A program made the translations under genes and the position numbers. Shown here in pieces: positions 31,444-38,950 of a stretch of DNA of 64,000 nt. Each line of letters opens with the position of its first letter. Within the stretch, counting starts at the first letter, position 1. The notes beneath the pieces are model-generated. The model worked only from the letters and a program-made list of their open reading frames with translations, did not search any database and was not told where the DNA came from. This DNA comes from Cohnella sp. AR92 (GTDB lineage Bacteria; Bacillota; Bacilli; Paenibacillales; Paenibacillaceae), in the NCBI RefSeq assembly GCF_003990975.1, contig NZ_RZJR01000009.1:1-64000 (forward strand), in the 5' to 3' direction.

Positions 31444-33443
31444 CCCTTCCAGAAGTCGGCGTAAGCGCCCAATCGGTCCTTGAGCAGTACTTTCCCCGTC
31501 TTTTTGTACTCTTGGACGACTCCTTCGATCACTTGCTTCATCGAGACCGGAACTCCTTCTTTGGCCGCGAGGAACGCCGCCGTCACGACGATGTTCTTGA
31601 TCGGGCCTCCCGCCAGCTCGAAAGCCTGAGAGAGAAAGGCGTAATCGATAAATTCAACCGGCAGCTTCTTGGGAAAAGTCGCCCGCCACAGCTGTTCTCT
31701 CTGGACGGCGTCGGGGAAAGGGTACTTGACGATGAAGGGAATTCGCCTTGTGAAAGCGTCATCCAGATTCTGGGCGAAGTTCGTCGCCAGAATCGTCAGG
31801 CCGTCGTACTCCTCCATCTTCTGAAGCAGGTAAGAGGTCTCCATGTTGGCGTGCTTGTCGTGCGAATCCTTCACTTCCGAGCGCTTTCCGAACAGGGCGT
31901 CCGCCTCGTCGAAGAATAGGATGGCACCGCTGAGCTTCGCTTGGTCGAAGATCTCGCTCAGGTTCTTCTCCGTCTCGCCGATGTACTTGCTGACGACTCT
32001 GGACAAGTCTACGCGATACAGCTCCGCGTCCATCTCCTTGGCCATGACCATCGCAGACATCGTCTTGCCCGTTCCCGGCGGACCGGTAAACAGCATGCTG
32101 ATGCCCTTGCCGTACGGCAGCTTGCCTTCGAATCCCCATTCATGAAGCACTTTATGGCGAAGCTTCACCCGGTCGCACGCCTGTCGGAGCAGCTGCGTCG
32201 TCTCGGGAGGCAGGATGAGATCCTCCCAGCCGAATCGAGGCTCCATCTTCACGGCCTTCTCCTTCAAGTGGTGGCTGATCAGCCGATAGGCCGCCTTATG
32301 AAGAAGCTTCGATGAATTATCCGAGTCGTCATTGCGCGCTTCGGATAGCCGTCTCCAGTCAGCCGACTTGAGCACCTCTTCGACGGTTGCCTTGATCTTG
32401 CCCGGCGTGAACTGGAACTTGGCGGCCAGCGCCCCCGCTTCCTCTTGCGTCAAGCTCAGCGGGCCGGTCGCCATCGTCTGCCACAACTTCACACGTTCTC
32501 CAAGGTCGGGTGTCTCGAGCGGAATAGGGATGTCGACCATAGAGCCTGGCGGAATTCCGAGTTTTATTTCCTCCTCGCTAGTTAGAAAGATAAGCTGACC
32601 GCAAGCGTCAAGACGTTCCAACAACCATTCCAATCTTCGGTCTCGGCCTGTTGATTCGGTTTGGGGGCGTTGCAATGTATGCAAATGATCGAATGCCGGG
32701 ATCGCGTCCTGAAGCTTGGCTTCGAACAGCAATCGATCAACCGCTTCAATAAAGGGGGATTCCTCTTCGGGAGCGTTGCGCAAGTCCCATTCCAGAAGAG
32801 CCGATCCGAGGGCTTCGGCCGTTCTTCTGGCCAGGTGCGTCTTCCCGCTTCCGGACGGTCCGTAAACGAACATGACCGTAGAGGAGGCTTGGCCTCTTCT
32901 CTGCCGGGCAAATTCGATCGCGCGCCGCTCCAGATCCTCGTTGAGCAAGGAAGGACCAAGCCCTTCGCCGGGATCCGGATACCATCGCGCGCGCTTCAGC
33001 GGGCCATGCTCTCGCCACTCGAGTCCCAGGAAGAAGTGCACCATCCGGTCCTGCAGACGAAACTCGCGGGAAGGAAGAGAAGGGGTTGAAGCGGAGCCCA
33101 ACGGGAACCTCGCCAACCAGAAATCCCGGACAAAGGGGGAATCGGCCGTCATCCGCTCGAGAATCTCTCTTCGCTCGAATTCGTCCTCTCCGCCTATCTG
33201 GAGCAACAAGTCTATCGATAGATACGGACTTGTGTAGTCATCTTGCAAATAAGAATACAGCTTGTCGTACTCGCGGCTGATGTGCGGACCGATCGCCGCC
33301 AGCAGACACCGGACCTCAAGTTCGCTTAGTCCAAACCTCATTCTGAGCGCGTTCAGCGGTGTCTCCAGACGGATATCCAAACGCATGAGCTCATCGGAAA
33401 GACGTTCTGCAGAGTCCGCATGCGCATCCAATGAATCTGTCAT
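31440..33443 (-). CDS. Double AAA+ ATPase of the injection system (Afp15-like)
   Basis: A 667-residue ATPase. It has two nucleotide sites: Walker A YGPSGSGKTHLA at about residues 192-203 in a degenerate N-terminal module, and FTGPPGTGKTMSAM at about 450-463 with Walker B AILFFDEADALFGKRSE near 505-521 and the arginine-finger region DDAFTRRIPFIVKYPF. It resembles the ATPase (Afp15/Pvc15) found in almost every eCIS cluster and needed for assembly. AAGGAG precedes the ATG. The 124 bp before it probably hold a promoter separating it from the signalling genes upstream. Confidence 0.92.
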   Translation of the reverse strand: MTDSLDAHADSAERLSDELMRLDIRLETPLNALRMRFGLSELEVRCLLAAIGPHISREYDKLYSYLQDDYTSPYLSIDLLLQIGGEDEFERREILERMTADSPFVRDFWLARFPLGSASTPSLPSREFRLQDRMVHFFLGLEWREHGPLKRARWYPDPGEGLGPSLLNEDLERRAIEFARQRRGQASSTVMFVYGPSGSGKTHLARRTAEALGSALLEWDLRNAPEEESPFIEAVDRLLFEAKLQDAIPAFDHLHTLQRPQTESTGRDRRLEWLLERLDACGQLIFLTSEEEIKLGIPPGSMVDIPIPLETPDLGERVKLWQTMATGPLSLTQEEAGALAAKFQFTPGKIKATVEEVLKSADWRRLSEARNDDSDNSSKLLHKAAYRLISHHLKEKAVKMEPRFGWEDLILPPETTQLLRQACDRVKLRHKVLHEWGFEGKLPYGKGISMLFTGPPGTGKTMSAMVMAKEMDAELYRVDLSRVVSKYIGETEKNLSEIFDQAKLSGAILFFDEADALFGKRSEVKDSHDKHANMETSYLLQKMEEYDGLTILATNFAQNLDDAFTRRIPFIVKYPFPDAVQREQLWRATFPKKLPVEFIDYAFLSQAFELAGGPIKNIVVTAAFLAAKEGVPVSMKQVIEGVVQEYKKTGKVLLKDRLGAYADFWKG

Positions 33444-33567
33444 CCTGTCACTCCTTGAACTCGGGCGGATCCTGCGGTCTGATTATGTATAAAAATGGTT
33501 TTGGTTTGCACCCTAATAATCACACGTTCTTGCCTAAAGATCAACTAAAATTCGGGATATTTTCGGT
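33444..33567 (-). promoter_or_regulatory. AT-rich gap before the structural genes
   Basis: This is the largest gap in the cluster between the PP2C gene and the ATPase gene, and the only AT-rich one. Read on the minus strand it contains TTTTTATACATAATC close to the ATPase start and TTGATC further up, but no pair of boxes has good spacing and both hexamers. A dedicated promoter, possibly for an alternative sigma factor, is likely but not proven. Confidence 0.35.
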
Positions 33568-34923
33568 TTAGTCGACATGTTTCACCGCCATGACGGCAAT
33601 ATCGTCGGATTGCGCGTATCCATTGGCGAATCGGCTCACGGCGCCGAGCAGCGACTCGGTTACTTCGAGCGGAGTCTTACCGCCGCAATCAGCCAGTTCC
33701 TCCCGCAATCTTCCCATGCCATACCATTCGCCTTGCTTGTTCTCCGCTTCGGTGATCCCATCCGTATACAGCACGAGAGTCTCGCCCGGCGCTAGAGTCG
33801 TCTCGCGATCCTCGTATTCCGCGTCTTCGAAGATTCCGATCGGAAGGTGCTTCTCGGTTGCAAGCTCCCGAACTCCGTCTTCGGTCAGAATAAGAGGCGT
33901 GCAATGCCCTCCGTCGCAATATCTGACCGTTCCCGATTGCGTGTCTACGATCGCAAGGAAGATCGTCGCGAACATCGTCGAATCCTCCGTGCTGACCTCG
34001 CGGTTGATCCCCATGAGGATCTCGGCCGGCGTCAGGCTTGCTTTGGCTTTGGCTTTAATCCAGATCATCAAGCCGGACATGAAGAGAGCCGCAGGCATCC
34101 CTTTGTCCGACACGTCCCCCAGGCAGACGAGCAGCTTGCCGTCCCCGAGTTCCATGAAATGATAGAAGTCGCCGCCTACTTCCCTTGCGGGGATCAAGCT
34201 CGCGTGCAGATCGACCCGTCCCGATCGAATGGCCTCTCCCGGGAGGAAATTCATCTGGATGTCCTTGGCGATCTTCAGCTCGCTCTCCATTCTCTCCTTG
34301 GCAGCCGTCGTCAGCCGCAGGTTCTCCATCGACTCGGCAAGCGCTTCATAGAGAAGCATGTTCTCCAGCGCGATGGCGGTCGGAGAAGCGATCATCTCGA
34401 GCAGCCGTTGGTCTTGTTTATGGAAGGATCTCCCGCCTCGCTTGTTGATGACCTGCAGCACGCCCAGCATTTTGCCGCCGGATACGACCGGGACGCACAG
34501 CATGCTGCGCGTCTGAATCTTGGTCTTCACGGCCACCTTGTTGGACCAACGGGAGTCCTTGGCCGCGTCGGCGATAAGAACGGGCTGCCCCGTACTGGCC
34601 ACCCATCCGGCGATCCCTTCTCCCGCCTGCAGGCGGACCTCCTTCACCTTTTCCGTCTTGTCGCCGGTCGCTACCTCGAAGTAGAGCTCGCCGGTCTTCT
34701 CGTCGACGAGAATGATAGATGAGCCTTCCGCCTGCATCTCCCGGGAGGCGGTCTCCATGATAATCTCCAACAGATCCTTTCTCTTGATCGTGGAGTTGAG
34801 CCTAAGGCCGATATTGAAAAGCTTGGTCGTGCGGAGCTGCTCCCTGCGGATGATTCCGAGAATTCCGAGAACCGCCAGAAGAACTGCCGCCAGAATCCAG
34901 AAGGCAATTACGGATGCCGCCAC
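33568..34923 (-). CDS. GAF-domain PP2C phosphatase (RsbU/SpoIIE-type)
   Basis: A 451-residue protein starting at a GTG six bases after GGAGGGG. A membrane helix (1-24) is followed by a GAF domain (about 45-190) and a SpoIIE-type PP2C phosphatase domain (about 235-450) with the metal aspartates in VGGDFYHFMELGDGKLLVCL and GDVSDKG and the late VLYTDGITEAENKQGEW. Such phosphatases dephosphorylate a STAS antagonist, which then binds the kinase and frees its sigma factor or other partner. STAS and HATPase genes lie directly upstream, so the complete switch is here. The GAF domain should sense the signal. Confidence 0.9.
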   Translation of the reverse strand: MAASVIAFWILAAVLLAVLGILGIIRREQLRTTKLFNIGLRLNSTIKRKDLLEIIMETASREMQAEGSSIILVDEKTGELYFEVATGDKTEKVKEVRLQAGEGIAGWVASTGQPVLIADAAKDSRWSNKVAVKTKIQTRSMLCVPVVSGGKMLGVLQVINKRGGRSFHKQDQRLLEMIASPTAIALENMLLYEALAESMENLRLTTAAKERMESELKIAKDIQMNFLPGEAIRSGRVDLHASLIPAREVGGDFYHFMELGDGKLLVCLGDVSDKGMPAALFMSGLMIWIKAKAKASLTPAEILMGINREVSTEDSTMFATIFLAIVDTQSGTVRYCDGGHCTPLILTEDGVRELATEKHLPIGIFEDAEYEDRETTLAPGETLVLYTDGITEAENKQGEWYGMGRLREELADCGGKTPLEVTESLLGAVSRFANGYAQSDDIAVMAVKHVD

Positions 34924-34944
34924 TCCATGCCCCTCCGCTCTCGA

Positions 34945-35280
34945 TTAGGATACGAATGCCAGCGCTTCTTCTTCCGACCGGAACAAGGAGAAGATGGTCG
35001 TAAAGCCCGATATGCGAAAAATCTCGTTGACGTTGTCGTTCAGTCCGAACAGGGCCAGCTTGCCCCCCGCCGCTTTCGTTTTCTTCACGGCCAGCAGCAT
35101 GACCCTAAGCCCCGCGCTGCTGATGTAATCCAACTGGCTCAGATCGAAGACAAATCTATTGAAGCCTCCGTCCGCAAGCTGCAGGAATTGTTCCTCGAGC
35201 TGCCGCATCGTCGTTCCGTCAAGCCTGCCGCCGATTCTTACCGTACGGACGTCCCCTTGCCCTTCGATCGTAATTTCCAT
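34945..35280 (-). CDS. STAS-domain anti-sigma factor antagonist (RsbV-like)
   Basis: A 111-residue STAS protein. The phosphorylation loop LDYISSAGLRVML (about residues 50-62) has the canonical Ser pair, and the N-terminal strands GQGDVRTVRIGGRLDGTTMR match the family. In unphosphorylated form it would bind the HATPase kinase encoded 14 bp upstream; the PP2C encoded 22 bp downstream would reset it. No sigma factor gene lies in the window, so the final target of this switch is unknown. Confidence 0.9.
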   Translation of the reverse strand: MEITIEGQGDVRTVRIGGRLDGTTMRQLEEQFLQLADGGFNRFVFDLSQLDYISSAGLRVMLLAVKKTKAAGGKLALFGLNDNVNEIFRISGFTTIFSLFRSEEEALAFVS

Positions 35281-35293
35281 GGTTCCTCGCTCC

Positions 35294-35734
35294 CTACTCC
35301 GTACGCCTCTGCGCTTTTTTTCTCATCGTGAACTCATTCCCGGCTTCCGTCCGCAGATAGGAACACGAATCCATCTTGCTCTTGATCAGATAGATTCCGA
35401 GCCCGCCGATCGATCGCTCCTCCGCGGTTAGCCCAACATCCGGCTCCTCCTGTTCCAGGGGATTAAAGGCCCTCGCTCCATCCCGGAACGTCGCGACGAC
35501 ATTCGGGCCTTCGATGCGCAATTCCGCCTGAATCGGCGGCGCATGCCCCGGCTGGATTCCGCCTTCCTCGTAGCCGTGCACGACGATGTTGATAAACCAT
35601 TCCTCGCACGCAAGCTGCAGATCCATCCTCAATCCATCCGCTAGCCGATGATGCCCGCAGAACGAATCGATCTCCTCGCTAAGCGTTGCCCATTCCTGCA
35701 GCGAAGGGGACAGTCGAACGTTTATCTCCCGCAT
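35294..35734 (-). CDS. HATPase serine kinase, anti-sigma factor (RsbW-like)
   Basis: A 146-residue GHKL-fold kinase. The N box is CEEWFINIVVHGYEEG (about residues 44-59), the G1 region is FRDGARAFNPLEQEEPDVGL and the G2 box is RSIGGLGIYLIKSKMDS. The family phosphorylates the STAS antagonist and binds a sigma factor or another partner. The order kinase, STAS, phosphatase is compact (gaps of 13 and 21 bp), so the trio is one unit. It lies 18 bp after the MFS-like/cNMP gene, linking it to that membrane protein. Confidence 0.88.
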   Translation of the reverse strand: MREINVRLSPSLQEWATLSEEIDSFCGHHRLADGLRMDLQLACEEWFINIVVHGYEEGGIQPGHAPPIQAELRIEGPNVVATFRDGARAFNPLEQEEPDVGLTAEERSIGGLGIYLIKSKMDSCSYLRTEAGNEFTMRKKAQRRTE

Positions 35735-35752
35735 GGCCGATTCCCTCCCGCT

Positions 35753-38700
35753 TTAACCGAGCTTCAGCACCATATCTTCCATCATGCGAAGGCGATTGCC
35801 GATCGAACGAAGCAAGCCGACTCCGACGTCCGGATACAGCCGCACGAGCCTCGCCGCCTCTTTGCCTTCGATCTCCAGAACCCGAACCTGATCGAAGATC
35901 ACCTGCGCGGATACGTTGGACGGGCGTTCGTCGAACAGCCCTCCTTCCCCGATCGATTGCTTCGTCCCGATAATGCCGATCGTGCCGACGGTTCCGCCTT
36001 CGTTCTCTCCGCCTATCTCCACGTGCCCGTCCACGACGACGAACATGGAGGACGCCCGCTCGCCCTGCTTCATCAGGAAATCTCCTTCCGAGTAGACGCG
36101 CTCATGCGCAATGCTGGCGATGCGTCCCAATTCCTCGATCGAGATGTCTTGGAAAAGCGGCACTTGCTTCAGGAACACGATTTTGTCGAGTGCGCTAAGA
36201 AATTCCCAATTGCTCAATGCGGTCGCCCCTTCCGCTGCTCCGGCTTTAATGGCGATAGCCTGCAGCCATGGATCGGTCACTGCCTCCATCAAATTCTCTT
36301 GCTCGGCCGAAGGCTGTGCCGCCGTTCGATTCGGCTTCTTGCCGGATTCCGGCTGGCCTTGCTTCTGGTAGAAGGCCAACAAAGCGGCTGACAGCTTCGC
36401 GTTGCCAAGGCCCTCCGACAGAATCTCCAGCCCGTTGTCGCGAGTCTCTTCGTCGTCTCCTTCGAGAGCGCGCCGCAATTGCGGAATCGAACGTTCATCC
36501 CCGAAGCGAAGCATGACCGTCCAGATCGTATCGAGCAGAAGTTGCGTCAGCTCCTTGCTTCGCAACCGCGCGAGCTCCGTCCACTCCTCTTGCCCCGCCT
36601 CCCGGATTCGTTCCACGTACGCCCGGTTGGCGCGAAGCTCGCGAAGCTTCTGGATGCAGGAAGGCACGATCGTCTCGTGAATGTCTTTGTCCGTGCCGAA
36701 CTCGTTGATAACGGATACCGCCGCCCTCCACACCTCATCGTTAGGAGAGGACAAGAAGCGATGATAGACGGGCATGCCCGCCGTTCCGATATGGATAAAG
36801 GATTGCTCGATCGCCGCGCGAAGCTCCAGATCCGCACCGATCAACAGCTCCCCAAGGTTGGTCGCCGTCTCTTCGTCCCCGATGCGGCCGAGAGTCTTCA
36901 CGGCGGCGTTCCTCACGAACGGAATCGGCTCCAGCAGGCACATCATGACATCGAAGTAGAACTCCTTAAGCTGGCGCTCCCCGATAATGTCGCATGCCAG
37001 CACGGACGAAGCGTTTCTCTCGCCTAGCCAAGCCCGGAGCTCTCGGGCAAGCGACTCCGAAGGAGGAATCACCCGAAGCGCTTCCGCTTGAACCAGACGG
37101 CTCTCGTCGTATCGGGCTTTGCGGATCCACCGTTCCCGTTCGCTCACCCATCCGCTCGATGCGAACAGTCTGCGATATACGATCGCTCGCACCTCTTCGT
37201 CCGGATCGCGGATGAGCGCCTCCAGGCGCTCCCCCTTGAACGAATTCCAACTGCTTGCCGGAATGGCGGACAACGCCTCCGGCCTCGACCGCCCTCCGCG
37301 CCGCTCCGCGTATTGCAGCAGCTCATCGGCGGCAGCGGCGTCCGGGTTGCTGGCGAACAGCTCGATCGTCAGCTGCTGTACCGTCTCGTTCGGGTGTCTC
37401 AACTGATCGAGGAGAGTCTTCTTAACCCGGTCGTTCTTCATCGACTCGAGGAACTCGCTCATGAAGTCCTTGACGGACGTCGTGCCGATCTGGATGTAAC
37501 GGACCAGCTCTTTGATATAGAGATGGCGGTCCACCCAGGCCAGCAGGAACAGGACGGCAGCCATGATCGTTCCGATGATCGCCTGCCAGGTAAGCGACAC
37601 CCCCAGGGCCGTATGCAGCATGGAAGCTCCCGAGCCGAGCAGAACCCCCGCCGACGCCGCAACGCCCTGCGCGATATACCGGAAGCCGTCCCGATGCTTG
37701 AGCGGCAGCATTTTGAAGAAAAACTGATAGCTCGGTTCCGCGAAATAATAGAGAAGCAAATAAGAGAGGCAATAGCCGGTCGAGACGGCGGCTAGCGCCC
37801 AGCTCGAGTCGATAAAGAGGCTGACGAAGCCGAAGCTGCCTAGGAAGACGATCGCGATCGCGAAGATCGTATTGCTGGCGCCAAGCCAATCGATCAGCCG
37901 GGCTGCGAACAGCTGCAGCAGGAAGGCGGCGCAGAAGAGGACGATAACCATGAGACCGTAGAAGGATGCAAGCTCCGCTTCATCGGTATAGACGGCCTGC
38001 GCCGACGTGAAGTATTGGTATTCGATGAGAAAATAAACGGCCGGCATCAGCGTCATGATTCCGATAACCGTCATCAGGAAAGGCGAACGAAGCGATTGCT
38101 TCAAATAGTAGGAAGTAGAAGGCCTCTCCTCTTGATCCTCTTCTTCGGCTTCCCGCTTGAAGGTAAGCGGCAGCAGATATTGCTTGATCGACTTGAGGAA
38201 ATTAGGCAGTCCTGCCAGCAAGAAGCCGGCGGCAATAAGATAGAGGAACTCCGGGCCGATCAGCGGCGCAAGCAGCTTGGTCAACACGCCTGCCGCGATC
38301 CCGCCAAGAATGGCGGACAACACGAACACGGGCATCACGCGCTTGGCCTGTTGGGTAGGGCACAAATCGAACGCCGTGCTCCACATGAGCAGCGTCTGCT
38401 GGCGGATGACGAAGTTCGAGCAGAGGAACAGGATGACATAGAAGCCGAGCCAAGAGAGATCCAACATCCGGTATAGAAGCAGGACGGCTCCGTTCACGAC
38501 CCCTATCGATATGAAAAAGGCGTACATCGATACCATGAAGCGAGGCTTCGACAGTCGCTGCGACAAGAACGAGAACGCCCAGCCTTCAAGCGGCATCAGG
38601 ACCGCTTCGGCAAGGTACATCCAAGGCAAGTACTGCGTACCGACCCGGCTGTTGAACAGCGCCATGAAGGACGTATAGTTGACCATCTCGGACAACCCCG

Positions 38701-38809
38701 CCAGAAAGAAGACGGAGCCCATGATCCAGACCTTGTGACGGTCCTCGTATCGGAGATTGAATAACGCCTGAAGCTTCGCAAGCACGCGCGGTTCCACCTT
38801 ATCTAGCAA
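35753..38809 (-). CDS. MFS/nucleotide-translocase-like membrane protein with HEAT repeats and a cyclic-nucleotide-binding domain
   Basis: A 1018-residue protein starting at a TTG nine bases after GGAG. Residues 1 to about 440 hold about 12 membrane spans resembling the MFS or ATP/ADP translocase fold. Residues about 450-810 are helical HEAT-like repeats (VRAIVYRRLFASS, FVRNAAVKTLGRIGDEETA). Residues about 870-1005 form a cyclic-nucleotide-binding domain (LFQDISIEELGRIASIAHER, GEGGLFDERPSNVSAQV, the latter at the phosphate-binding cassette with its Arg). It begins the operon that includes the partner switch, so it may be a membrane sensor. Which nucleotide it binds is unknown. Confidence 0.82.
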   Translation of the reverse strand: MLDKVEPRVLAKLQALFNLRYEDRHKVWIMGSVFFLAGLSEMVNYTSFMALFNSRVGTQYLPWMYLAEAVLMPLEGWAFSFLSQRLSKPRFMVSMYAFFISIGVVNGAVLLLYRMLDLSWLGFYVILFLCSNFVIRQQTLLMWSTAFDLCPTQQAKRVMPVFVLSAILGGIAAGVLTKLLAPLIGPEFLYLIAAGFLLAGLPNFLKSIKQYLLPLTFKREAEEEDQEERPSTSYYLKQSLRSPFLMTVIGIMTLMPAVYFLIEYQYFTSAQAVYTDEAELASFYGLMVIVLFCAAFLLQLFAARLIDWLGASNTIFAIAIVFLGSFGFVSLFIDSSWALAAVSTGYCLSYLLLYYFAEPSYQFFFKMLPLKHRDGFRYIAQGVAASAGVLLGSGASMLHTALGVSLTWQAIIGTIMAAVLFLLAWVDRHLYIKELVRYIQIGTTSVKDFMSEFLESMKNDRVKKTLLDQLRHPNETVQQLTIELFASNPDAAAADELLQYAERRGGRSRPEALSAIPASSWNSFKGERLEALIRDPDEEVRAIVYRRLFASSGWVSERERWIRKARYDESRLVQAEALRVIPPSESLARELRAWLGERNASSVLACDIIGERQLKEFYFDVMMCLLEPIPFVRNAAVKTLGRIGDEETATNLGELLIGADLELRAAIEQSFIHIGTAGMPVYHRFLSSPNDEVWRAAVSVINEFGTDKDIHETIVPSCIQKLRELRANRAYVERIREAGQEEWTELARLRSKELTQLLLDTIWTVMLRFGDERSIPQLRRALEGDDEETRDNGLEILSEGLGNAKLSAALLAFYQKQGQPESGKKPNRTAAQPSAEQENLMEAVTDPWLQAIAIKAGAAEGATALSNWEFLSALDKIVFLKQVPLFQDISIEELGRIASIAHERVYSEGDFLMKQGERASSMFVVVDGHVEIGGENEGGTVGTIGIIGTKQSIGEGGLFDERPSNVSAQVIFDQVRVLEIEGKEAARLVRLYPDVGVGLLRSIGNRLRMMEDMVLKLG

Positions 38810-38911
38810 ATCATGTTACTCCTTACTCCATAATACTACATTACTAAGGGAACTTTCGATGTTCTTCCACTTTTTCCTATGAATTTCGAGCGTTTCTCTC
38901 TCCCCGTCATG

Positions 38912-38917
38912 TATAAT
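38912..38917 (+). promoter_or_regulatory. -10 box before the 942-residue gene
   Basis: TATAAT at 38912-38917 lies 34 bp before the GTG start at 38951 in the divergent 141-bp gap between the MFS-like gene and the 942-residue gene. No good -35 box sits at the right distance. Confidence 0.45.
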
Positions 38918-38950
38918 AGATTCCATATTTGGTTATAGGGGGATTCTGCT

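Noticed and set aside
12222-33443. Ordinary prophage
   Set aside because: No capsid, portal, terminase, integrase, holin or endolysin gene is present, while AAA+ ATPase and DUF4255 genes typical of eCIS are.
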